Made by a program: the position numbers and the translations under genes. From the NCBI RefSeq assembly GCF_947623445.1, contig NC_135243.1, positions 20,778,479-20,842,478 on the forward strand: 64,000 nucleotides of DNA, written 5' to 3'. The notes under the pieces are model-generated. The model made no database searches. It saw nothing but the letters and a program-made list of their open reading frames with translations, and was not told the DNA's origin. How positions within the stretch are numbered: the stretch's first letter is position 1; the number at the start of each line of letters is the position of its first letter. This document shows, piece by piece, positions 31,601 to 42,700 of this stretch. The DNA is from Clavelina lepadiformis. Lineage: Eukaryota > Chordata > Ascidiacea > Aplousobranchia > Clavelinidae.

Positions 31601-34187
31601 AATTTGTAAGCTGATATGAGGCATTCTACTTCTAACTGATTGTCTTCATTCTTGCTCAGACGTATAATTTTAAGATGAGGACTGCGACGCTGTTCAGCAC
31701 GAACCTGCAGACACACTTGTCGTTTTAAACAGGCGTTGGCAAACCTTGCGCATTTAATAGAAAAGCTGAAATCATTTCTACACACACAACGTTTGGGTAT
31801 ATTTTTACAAGTGTAATTTACCTTGCCCAATACACTACATCAATTTATTAATTATCTGCAACACATAACAAATATCGATAAGGTCAACTTAAATGTGTAG
31901 TGAAGATAATATAATCAGTTGCAACTGATATTTGATCAGCTCTTCAATCCCTTTAAGTAAGGAATTTAACATACTGAGCGTCTACAGCAGTGGTTCCCGA
32001 AGTATGGGTCGCGATCCAAACAACGGATACGAAGGGTCAAAAAATGGGTCGCGCTAAGGCGATGCCTTTGTTTGCAATAAAATACATAGTTCTACACAGT
32101 GGATTAAATTACCCCTGCTTGTTTGTGTCTGTCTGTAGCGTAGGCCCATGTGTACTTAAGAAAAGAGTAGATTGCTAAAATTGAACACGAATTTAGCTAC
32201 TACAAAAAATTCATTCCATACAATCCATATTTTTTTGTGTTAAAATACACTGTTTGAAGCTTGGTCAGCAAAATGCTCACCAAACTTGGATTTGGGTCGC
32301 GGTAAAAAAGTTTGGGAACTGCTGGTCTACAGTTTTGATAGTAAATATTTCAAATACAAATTCGAAATAAATAAATACCAAATTACTGCTATTTACAACT
32401 GAAAGTTTGTAAATATTATTTCCACAATGTAAAATCATCTTTATACGATGAACATTCAAGATCAAGTTGGTAAATATGCATAAGAACTGGAAACATAAGA
32501 AAAAAATGATAATCTTAAAATGATTTTGCTAACACCCGTAGTAAAAATTATCTATGCTAAAAATGGTAACATTGACGTACCTTGAATATGACAGTTTTGA
32601 ATTTGTAAGTTGATATGAGGCATTGAACTTCCAACTGATTTCCTTTAACCTTCCTCAGACCTTTAATTTTAAGATGAGGACTGCGACGCTGTTCAGCACG
32701 AACCTGCAGACGCAGTTGTCATTTTAAACAGGTGTTGGCAAACCTTGCGCATTTAATGGTAAAGCTGAAATCATTTCTACACTTCTTACAACATTTGGAT
32801 ATGTTTTTACAAGTATGATTTACCTAGCCAAATACATTTCATCAAATCAAATATTATCCGGACCACATTACAGACATCCATACGGTCAACTTAAATGTGT
32901 ATTAAAGATATTTTAATCAGTTGCAACTGATATTTGATCAGCTCTTCAACCACTTTAATTAAAAGATTGGACATACTGAGCGTAAATAGTTTTCATAATA
33001 AACATTTTAAAGAAATTCAAAATGCCCAGATTACTGAAGTTTACTTCTGAGAGGAGCCAAGACTGAAAGTTAAGTAGTACCACAATATAAAATCATAGTT
33101 AACATGAAGTTAACAATAAAACAGCAAAAATGCAAGCGTGGCATGCTATAAGAGTTATGAAACTGCAACTATCTTCTTCCAGTAGAACATTCTGCAAAAT
33201 TAATCTGTTGGCAACATCAGATGCTGATTCCACATTCAGATCAACTTTAAAATTGTAATCCTCCTTTTGTATAAAATTTGTTTATACAAAACAACTTTTT
33301 CAAAACTGAACCAACCAAAAACGTTATCATTCCATATAAGGACTAGGAACATGAACATTACGTCACGTCACGAAGCAGTTTTTCGCATGTGTTAAAAGTA
33401 TCAAAGTTTGCCAAAACCTTGATACAAAAGAACAATATTAATCCTCAGAGCAATCAATCAATACAACTGCAAGCAACATCAGATGACATACATCTTGGCA
33501 GAACCAAAAATGCAAAATATTTAGCTTAGCCATAAAAAAGTCTTTTCAAATGTTGAAATAAAAATTTTAATGTACCTGGCCTTGAACTCTAAGTTGACAT
33601 TCAATAGTAAGTGTTTGCTCATAGTCGCCTTTCTGTCTCTCTTCAGCTCCCTCATGTGATTTTTTACTGGCTTTAATTTCACAATTTCCAGTTGCTGCTT
33701 CAGCCATCAGTGTGTTTCGCTTGCTGTCCAGACCACCAATCTACAATTCCAAAATTACATCGCATTAGCTTTCCTAATAAGGCAGTAAGCAACACAAAGT
33801 AGAAGTTTTACCTTAATCCGAATAACTCGAAGTTTATTTTGACGAGTCTGATTTTTCCTTGGACATCGAGGTTTTTTGTAACTTTTGAGTTTTTTTCCTG
33901 ATCTGTCACGCGTGCCATCATCGTAGACCTCTTTCTTATGATCTGCAGCAGAATCCACAAGATTTGCTTCCTGAAGACTTTCCATACTATTTGATGATAA
34001 ATTCAGCTCAAAATCTACAAACAATTGTTTAAAATACGACATGCGACATGAACTACAAAAAATCTCATATACTTTAAAGCCTGACTTAGAATCAAACCAA
34101 AATACCTGCAGATTGCAGTGTTAGAGATTTACTGGATTCAAGACTATTCGACTTATCACAAGGTTGCCGCAATGGTGATTGGTTCAT
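28602..34187 (-). CDS. Kinase-less WNK-derived CCT-like domain array (candidate gene)
   Basis: Duplicated WNK exons in the same order and phase as in the parent gene. H2 34106-34187 (starts ATG after TTCTAG), I2 33812-34014, J2 33576-33740, K2 33263 to about 33177 (3' end and donor lost), L2a 32581-32703, L2b 31582-31704, M2 30881-31487, I3 30459-30589 via a new acceptor (homology runs to 30661), J3 30229-30393, K3 29846-29980, L3 28831-28953, M3 28736 to the stop at 28602. The CCT-like cores (for example [39 protein letters not shown]) are well kept, and the last domain is complete just before the stop. There is no kinase domain and no RFxV motif. CCT-like domains bind RFx[V/I] peptides in the WNK-SPAK/OSR1 pathway, so this could be a regulatory decoy or adaptor. 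Loss of the K2 donor and of the original I3 acceptor also fits a decaying duplicate. Confidence 0.5.
31988..32324. mobile_element. hAT-type MITE between duplicated exons L2a and L2b
   Basis: 337 bp with inverted ends CAGTGGTTCCCGAAG and AGTTTGGGAACTGCTG. A perfect 8-bp target duplication GTCTACAG lies at 31980-31987 and 32325-32332. GGGTCGCG motifs lie just inside both ends. No transposase. Confidence 0.95.
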
Positions 34188-34199
34188 CTAGAAGAGAAG

Positions 34200-36430
34200 A
34201 GGCTCATGAGAGCGAGAACTTAGTAGAAATTTTCTTTTACTGATAAAAACGTTTTTATTTTCATAAAATGAAGTATATCATAAAAACTGCATTATATACA
34301 TCTCGTAGAACAATACCAACCACAGTGCTTCTATCAGTCCAGAGAACGGTTATAAAATTTGTGATGAAATATAAAATGTGCAATAACAGAAATAATAAAA
34401 AATTGGCTACAAAACTTAAAGAAAAATGGTTTAAAACTTTACAAAGTATGCAACAATGACAAACGTGCAACATCAGTATCTAACACTGGCTGATCAATAT
34501 GGAACCTGTGTTGGTGTTGCTTAAGTGGCTTTGAACTTATGTAATCGAAACTTGAGGTAATTGATTTTAACCATATATGATTTTAACCAATATGAGGTTG
34601 CGTGTTCACTCAACAAGCAAAAATTTAGAATGTTTAAAACGACATTTTGATTTATAGCATTTGTCAGTTTTACTACATACTAAAAGTAATGGACCGTTTT
34701 CAAGTTTTTCTGAAGGTAGTCAGTCAATTCAACTCACAGACTATTTAACTGATGACAATTTAGTTAACACATAGCTATGACCAGGACAATTCAACCCAAT
34801 GTCCATTCTACCCACAGATGTAGGTGTAATCAACCTGGAACCTTTTCTGGCTCATATTATGCCTATGCAAGGGGATGCAAAAACAAGATAGAATCCTACA
34901 ATTATATAACTTTAGTTCATCTAAGACTGCATTTCAGTTAATAAGGACACATTTCGAAATCAACTTATGTTAAAAAAATTTTCGGTTACATACGGGATAA
35001 CACATTAAGTTATTTAGGTACAGGTATTTAGGTACATTTTCTTACACCTACAGGTGCAAGAAAATTTGAACTGCTGCTTTATAAGAGAGTGTGTTGCAGA
35101 TGAGCTTTCAACTCGTACACTGCTATTTATGTGCTGTTTCAAAGCTTCTAATAAGAACTTGGCAACAATCATCTACCGCTACCTTGAAAGACTATACTAA
35201 ACCTTTTAAAGGCAAACACATTTAGAAGTCTTTCTCTATTACAAAAAAAAATAATTGATAGATAAACTAAGCAGAAGATTACAAGTAAAAACATAACATC
35301 TGATAGTTTTAGTTACAAATATGGTTAAACATAAGCAGTTAATAAATAAAAACAAAGACCAGCTAAACCGCAACTCAGCCACGTGCCTTCTAAACAAGCA
35401 AGTGTCAAGATTGCAGTCACCTTGAAACTACAAGCATGGAGGCAAAAAAAAGAATGAAGCACAAACAATTAATCAATGACGTCGTCATTATTTTAACCGG
35501 GCTGATTGCCGCACCCGGTAACGCGCATACCTAGAAGCAAGCGATGCGTCGTCTGCATCATATTGTTAAGGCGGGCGATGGGAGTGTGCCAAAATCATTA
35601 TGCATATCTCGTTTTTTCAAGAATTTTCGTAAAGAATAGTACTGTAAATAGGCAAACAGAAAAACAACAATTGGTAACAACGCATTTTGATATCATTTCA
35701 TTTTAAAGCATGTCTTCATTTAGTTAATTTACATTAAATTAAAGTAGACATGTGTTTGAAATGCTTTGCTCAAACGCTATGCATTAATCGGATGTCAGCG
35801 TTTTAACCTGAAGTAACCAGTAACTTAGCGTAACATTGTAGCTTACATTGTTGTGTACTTCTGCACTAGACCCGCTAGTAGGTTAGTGTGGTAACACTGG
35901 TAACTATGCTATTAACAAAATACGAGTAACATTCCAAACAGCGACTGAATCCGAACCATAATCTGATTTTTAGCATAATACGATTTAGGCCTAGGCCCGA
36001 TTGGAAAGTACAGCAGCTTTTGGCTAGAAGTCGTGCGTACATATATGTAAATCTTGGCAAGATGTCGTGCAATGAAGTTTCAATTTTTTGTATAATGTAT
36101 ATTATAAATTTGTTTTCAAACAACCAGGTTTTCTTTGTTTATTTATTACAATATAAAACGATTTGAAGATGAAAAAATTTGGCATGCACTTTGTCGAATC
36201 TCGTGCGTGCTACTGCCACACTTACCATTACTGCACTATGCGACCTATTTCAATCTTTATCTTCGAACTGAGTTAAGTCTGTGCATGACTTAAACCCAAC
36301 AATGTTTCCTTATTGCCCATATTGGAATGTGGGGCTACTTTACGCACAAGATTCATCAACATGCACTTCGATTTATAATAAATATACAAAGAAAAACTTG
36401 CTGTTTGCAATAGTTATAGTAGGAAGTGGT
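34200..36430. other. Intergenic, no gene seen
   Basis: Lies between the candidate CCT-like array gene and the lone tRNA-Leu. Only short ORFs without support. Confidence 0.5.
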
Positions 36431-36469
36431 TACTAGTGATGTTAGTACAAAATGATATCGGTATGCTTT

Positions 36470-36660
36470 TTCAATAGTGGTTTCGGCAGAATATTTTGTC
36501 TCATTTTCTACCCTCCTTGGAACAAGATTATTTGCTAATGACAGAGTATTAGACAATTCGTATTCAAATATTGCAGAAATTGAAAAACAAATGACAATCG
36601 AATTTAATAAAGTAAATAATTGGCTAAAAATGAACAAGCTTTCTTTAAATTATAGTGCTA
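36470..36660 (+). mobile_element. LINE reverse-transcriptase fragment
   Basis: The plus-strand frame resembles the region around the catalytic YADD box of non-LTR reverse transcriptases: LFANDRVL in place of LFADDTVL, followed by SYSNIAEIEKQM and FNKVNNWLKMNKLSLNYS, a typical run. The catalytic motif is altered and only about 60 codons remain, so it is a dead fragment. It stops about 25 bp from the 3' end of a tRNA-Leu gene. Confidence 0.75.
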
Positions 36661-36685
36661 ACTCAAGAAACGATTGCCGTGCCAC

Positions 36686-36768
36686 TACTGGGTGTGGGAT
36701 TCGAACCCACGCGGACAAATGTCCATTGGAACTTAAGTCCAACGCCTTAACCGCTCGGCCAACCCAGT
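36686..36768 (-). tRNA. Lone tRNA-Leu(TAA)
   Basis: 83-nt cloverleaf almost identical to the Leu(TAA) genes of the array, with two substitutions seen in the T loop and variable arm (GGTTCGAATCC, CATTTGT). A and B boxes and acceptor pairing are intact. It lies on the same strand as the WNK gene, between it and the CCT-like array gene. Confidence 0.96.
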
Positions 36769-36990
36769 GACGTAGCGATCGGACGGGTTTTCGGTGATTT
36801 TACAATGTAATTAAAAACAAAATGAGTTGATAATTACATGTCATTCATTACCTTGCTGATTTAGTGGACAAATCGGAGAAGTGATATAAGCGTGGGCAGT
36901 GTACTGTATAATGATTCGTAGGTTTTGAAAGATTGTCAATGAACTATGACAGTTTTAGAACAGTTCATCTGTTGTTAGTTACGTTGAATT
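36769..36990. repeat. Diverged copy of the tRNA-array spacer
   Basis: The 5' flank of the lone tRNA-Leu matches the array spacer in order: CGGTTTT-like start, TTCATTCATT, GATTTAGTGGA, TCGGA..GTGATA, GGGCAG, TTCGTA, TTTTAGAACAGTTCATCT-like end. Many substitutions have accumulated. The similarity stops where the Leu(CAG) gene would begin in the array. Confidence 0.8.
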
Positions 36991-38985
36991 TTATTGTTTA
37001 CTTGTTATAGAAATTGCGATGTGTTGTAGTACGATATAAGAAAATATCTGTTGAAAACTTGAAATGGGGGATTGCATAGCTTTCATACTTGCCTCTTGTA
37101 TGCTGCAGTGCGCCTCGCTTTTTTGGTCTACTTGTGTAAACTTCCTAACATGATGGTACATTGCCAAGGGCTATAACCAAAGATTTTTGTTGGGAACATT
37201 CCGAATTTCAAGAACATTCAGACCTACTATTAAGAAAATGACTATTTAAAATTTTTAAATGTTAATAATGAATTCTTACTTTGCAAAGTTTTGTTTTTCT
37301 TTTTTGAGATCATATCTAAATTGGCCGTATATAGGCCTACCATCACGTTTATGAACGTTATTTTTAAAGTAATTTCATCGATCTTTGTCAATAATCAAAA
37401 CAAGGTGAAGTCTCCAACTAAGGTTGTAAAAACTGTTGAAAGGAATTCCTACATAAGCTTAATGCTCGGGATCAAACCAGTCCCATATTTTGTTAAATGA
37501 CAGCAAATATTTTACGCAACCTAGACAATAAGTAATGTATGTGAGGAATCATTTGAATACAAATAAATAGTTATCGAACACAGCTTAATTACAAAAAACT
37601 ATACTATTTCCAGCCTTTCTTCCCATGGCTGGTGTTAGTATACTACGGTATACCCGCGTAAGGTCAAAACACGTTTTACTAGACCTTTAGCCGAATGTCG
37701 TTTCAATATTCGAGCCCAGATTATTACTTGAACAATGTAAATGACGTTTTACATAGCAATTGTAAGAGTTTTACGGTTCCTATTATGCTACCTACAAGCT
37801 TCGATTTCTTCAATGAAGAAGGTAAAATTGCATGGAAAGACTTCTATTGATTCAAAAGAACGAGGCAACAACTGGCTAAAACGGCAAGGTTGTTTAAAGT
37901 ACGAAAATACACTGAAAAGGCAACGTCATGGGACCGGGTTAGTATAAATAACAAGTTTATAATAAAAAAGCGAATTCACTTGGCCAAGCTAATACTAATA
38001 TAATACTTGTGTAGTTATAAACACAGTAACACTATCACATGGTATGAGCCACCAAAAGGGTGGTCGATTATCAACTTTAACTCGATTCCTTCAACTCGCC
38101 GAAAATCAAAAAGTGAAAAAAGCAATTACGTGTTTCAAAGCTGAAAATTTGGCATCGTTCTTTCGACTTCAAAATGATAAAAATCCATTTTCGCATTCCT
38201 GGGTCGTGATAGTGATCGAACCTGGCAGTTTTATTAAAAATGTTTGGGTCTGAAATTTCTCAGTTGTAAAAAAAATGACGCTGGTTGAAAAAAAAACGAA
38301 ATTTGGGATGAAAAGTCGACCCGTGTGTGTCATGAGAAAAAGACAGGAAAATAACGAAAGTATGTTGATGAAAGGTAAATTTCACACAGTCTAAAAATAT
38401 ACAAATGTTACGTACTTAAGCAAAGTCGTGCACATGATTGTTGAATGGAAAAGAACTAAAAAATTTACAAATATCTCATTAAGGCGTCTTAATAACTAGT
38501 TTGTAGTAAATACGGTGCAAATATGCCAACACTTAGGCTACAGATTATATACAAAGCGGATTGATCACAAATTGCACATGCTCTTAAGCAACATAATTCT
38601 GTTACTCGGTTTACAATAAATAACGATCAGCAGTAAAGTGAGCAATGGTCACACAAAGTGCACCAGTAATAGCACTTTCTGCCAAGCATGCTTCTTAAGC
38701 AGAGTGTTCCTAGGAAACTAAGCAAACAACTGGTGAAAAGAGATGTGGTAGGTGATTGGTAGTTATCAAAATGATTTAACACTTAAACTCGGAATGCAAC
38801 GGAAAGCAAACACAACAAAGACACACATAAATAACCAGTACAAGCACAAAGATAAAAAAAAAACAATAGGATCAACGCTTCACACAGGAGCAAACCTACA
38901 TTGATATAATTACTTGACAAGGGCAGATGGCTTTCCAACAAAAACCACTTACAGTCTATTACAGATAGCATGCGCCAAGTATTGT
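36991..38985. other. Intergenic downstream of WNK
   Basis: No coding region I can support in about 2 kb; a 69-codon plus ORF at 38044 has no motif. ATTAAA on the minus strand at 38987-38992, about 45 nt past the WNK stop, may end the WNK transcript. Confidence 0.5.
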
Positions 38986-39035
38986 TTTTAATAGCTTCCA
39001 CTAGGTATGTGCGGTAACAAAACTGTAGGATGTGA

Positions 39036-39789
39036 CTAACTGGAGGAGAAATTCGGCACCACATCCTTACCTGATCCCGGCTCGTCCAACGTTGTTGGTT
39101 GTGTGGCGCATGGAGTGCACGGAACATGTGCATCTACCCTTGAGGAATCGTGTATATGTACATTGTTGCTTTCACCCTTCGCTGTCCTTGCTATATATTT
39201 AAGCCTCTTTTGTTGCTTTCTTTTTGATCTTTGAACTTTGTCAATCTCGAGTCTTTGTTTGCGCACAAGTTCCTCCAATTCACGTTGGTTCCTGTTCAAA
39301 ATATGATGTTATTTTTATGCTGCTGCACATGCAACTACTGTAGGTTGGAATATTACAAGTAAAAAAGCGGATAATCAGCTTTTGCATCGCAATAAGCAAT
39401 GTCATTTTACCAGCTGTTGCTGAAATATAACCATCTAGAACCTACGACCTAAGGAGATTCATTAAGGCATCATCATCATCATCTTCTTCATCATCATCAT
39501 CATCTTCTTCATCTTCATAGGTTGGAAGTACTCTGCTTCGAGAAGACATGGGCATCGGGCCATGATTTGATGGACAAGACTGGTTGACCTTCAAAGCAAA
39601 GCACATATTACAATGACACACGATATCTTCTTTTTTTTCATGGTTAAGTTACAAGAACAAAATTTTGAAGCATTGACATTTAAACATAGACAAATAATAA
39701 TCATGGTTACTTAGTTTCCCTACTTACGTTGTTATATCTCGGCCCAAGGGTTTCCATACTGACACATTGTTGAATGGTAGGGATATGAC
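39036..39789 (-). other. WNK C-terminal exons N-P (acidic run and coiled coil)
   Basis: Exon O contains a run of about 17 Asp/Glu residues ([16 protein letters not shown]), encoded by GAT/GAA repeats. Exon P follows with [20 protein letters not shown], a coiled coil corresponding to the conserved C-terminal helix of WNK1 that follows an acidic DNESDIEDEDLK-type stretch. Confidence 0.88.
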
Positions 39790-42700
39790 CTTGATCAAAC
39801 AACATATAAATAAATAAACCAATATGTTGACAGAGGAAAAGAGCCTCAGAAGAATTTACCTATTAACAGTTATTGCAGCTGTTCGAAGGGTAAAATACAA
39901 AGCATTCTGTTTACGAATGACATCACTAATGAGATAAAAAAAAAGCCTAACGAAAAAAACTACATCTATTTCAAGATGATATGTTACATTTAATGAGTTC
40001 AAAATTGTTTTTAATCACTTAGGAATTAATGAACTAAATCAATACAACACCACTCAATATCACTAAAGTTTTTAAGCAAAAAGAGGCCGCCTAATCGAGC
40101 CGATGTCTTTAATCTGACACGCATCAGTGGTTTGTTTAAAGATGTTTCAAACACTCACCAACACTTGAAGACGAGCTGCGATACCTACTGGTACTCAAGG
40201 TTTGATTTTGCTGTGCCTCCACTTGGCTTTGTTGTGGATTTGGTATAAAAGCAGCATGGTTATTCACACCATGGTCAGACATGCTTGAATTAGACCGAGT
40301 TATAAAAGGTTGGCTGTTAACTGATGTGGTACAGTTTGGATGCACTAAAATGCGGTCTGATATTTCCAGAGAAGGCAATAGTTGGATGTAATAGGAGTGT
40401 GGTACGTACCTGAACACATACGGATCCAAAACATACATTGGATAAATCACGTATTGCTGTTGCTGGTCTGATTGTCGGTCTTGCTGGATGATGGAGTCAC
40501 TCGCATGAGAGGTTTCAGAGGGGTTCGGAATTCTTTCCCCATCACGTTTCTTGGGGACCTTGATTGGAGTCGATTTTTTGCGAAAACGAAAATGCAATTG
40601 ATCGTGGCTTGTACTCGGCACCATATACTCTGCAGGTCCATTAAGATCTTGACTGAATGAAGATGGTGAAATCTGGAACCTGTCAAAGAAAGGAGTCGAA
40701 TACTGTGATTGTTTACCATGTTCTGATAGTGCTTTATCATTGGTATGGCTGCCATTCATGACATCACCATTTTCCACAGCATGGCCCATAGTCTCAGAGC
40801 AGTTCAATGATGTCTGTGATGTTTTGAAAGTCTTTGTGAAACTCTGTCTTATCTTGTCTGAAACTTTCTTCACTTGGAATCGATTTAAACTGGTATTAGC
40901 AGCAGGCATAGAGGTGGCTGCAGCTTGCAAGCCAGTCGGGGAACCGTTTTCCTTTAAACCAGCATCAAACAAGCGATTGCTTTCCTTGTGAGTAATATCA
41001 TACAAAGAATCAGATTCCACAACGTTTTCTGATTCGATTTTCTTCAGCTCACTGACGTTTTGGCCAAGAATTTCTCTATCTGGGCTTTCTGAGGCTGACT
41101 GTGCATGTGATAAAATGTTAAACACTTTATTTTTCTCCATTGTCGGAATCATTAATGAGTCTGGCATATAGGCCACCGACTGACCAAGTGTGACTGGGAC
41201 AGATGGTTTGGTCTTGGAAGGGACACTGGATTCACATGAAGTGGCATAATCACTACCCAGGAATTCGTGATCTGGTAGTTTTGAAGGGGTGTCAGTTGTC
41301 ATATTGGAGGTCACCGTAGAATAACCATTTGCATGAGCAGTAAAATGGTTTCTTTGAAAATGGGCGGTTTCATTTACTGAAGCAGGTGGAATCGAATTGA
41401 CGACAAATTTTGTATAGCTCTGTGCTTGTTGTTGTGGTTGACCACTGGAAGCTGACTGTGCAAGTGGTGACAACTTGTTGCTGCTTGCTTGTGACTTAAC
41501 TGTGGCTTGGGAACACAAGACATCGGCAAGATGTCTATTTACAGATTGTACTATAACAGACTTGGACTCCTTTACGGAGCATATTGAACCAATTCCCTTT
41601 TGGCTGGTTACCATTATGTTGGATGTACCTGGCCATTTTGCATTCTGTTTTACTTGTTGCATGTTCGTCATGGTATCGTTAGTGATACTGCCAATGCTTA
41701 CCAAGCTGGTTCCATTTGTATTGTTAGAAGAGCACCGTGCAGGAGGAATTAATTGATTCAAGCTTGCAGTGCTGGTTTCAGTATTGGAATTGATATCCAA
41801 TGTTTCGAGGTGTTCTAAGAACATCTCGCTCAACTTATCTTGGACCTTGGTCACCTGGAAACGGCCTAAACCGTTTTGAGCAGAAGGCACAGCAGTGGTT
41901 GCCACTTTCAATCTAGCTGATGTAATGTCCTTCCTCAAACTGGCTTCAAGCTGGCCACAGCTTCCCTCTTGAAGAGCTTTTACAGAAGGTTCTGACACAT
42001 ACAATGAAGAATCAACAGCCCTTTCGGGGTTGAATTGGTTAAGTTCCCTGATATTTTGAAAACATTTGTTGGTGTCTTGGATGCAGATTTCACGATTCAA
42101 ATCTTGAACCGAGGGCTTTGTCTGTGACAAAATTACTGGCAAGCTTTGCGCAACTTCCACTGGCTCCACTGTGTTACCAGGCCCATTCGATATATATAAA
42201 GCAGCGCTTTCCGATAAGACATTAGCTTGTGAAATTGATAAGGATGGTTGTGAAATCACCTGTGATAATGTTGTGTTCTCAGGACATTCAACGACAGTTG
42301 AAACACTTGTATTGGTCGTATGACCACTGACAGATTGTGTAGATGAAGAAAGTTCACTGTGATCTATTATACTTTGGATATTGGCGGCAGCACTGTTTGC
42401 CGCAGAAGCCGGAAATTTAAGTGAAGCCGGCAAAATTGGATTCTCAACATGGGAAGGGTGAAAAACTTCTTCAGTCCCTTCTGGGAACGACTGAGCGCAA
42501 ATTTGTTTGTGTAAGTCAACGGTGTTTAATTTTTTGTTTTTCTCATCTGGTACAGAGGACACGAAATGATCCAGCGTAACTGGTAATTCTGGAATAGTCG
42601 ACTTGGCTATAAAAGAGAATCTGGTATCAAGGGCATAAGCAGTACTCAATGATTCATTGTCGAGTAAGCTTATAGATGTGTCAGTTGTCACACGTGACGT

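Noticed and set aside
40447-41756. Plus-strand and off-frame ORFs across WNK exon M
   Set aside because: They are shadows of a 1153-codon exon with clear WNK homology.
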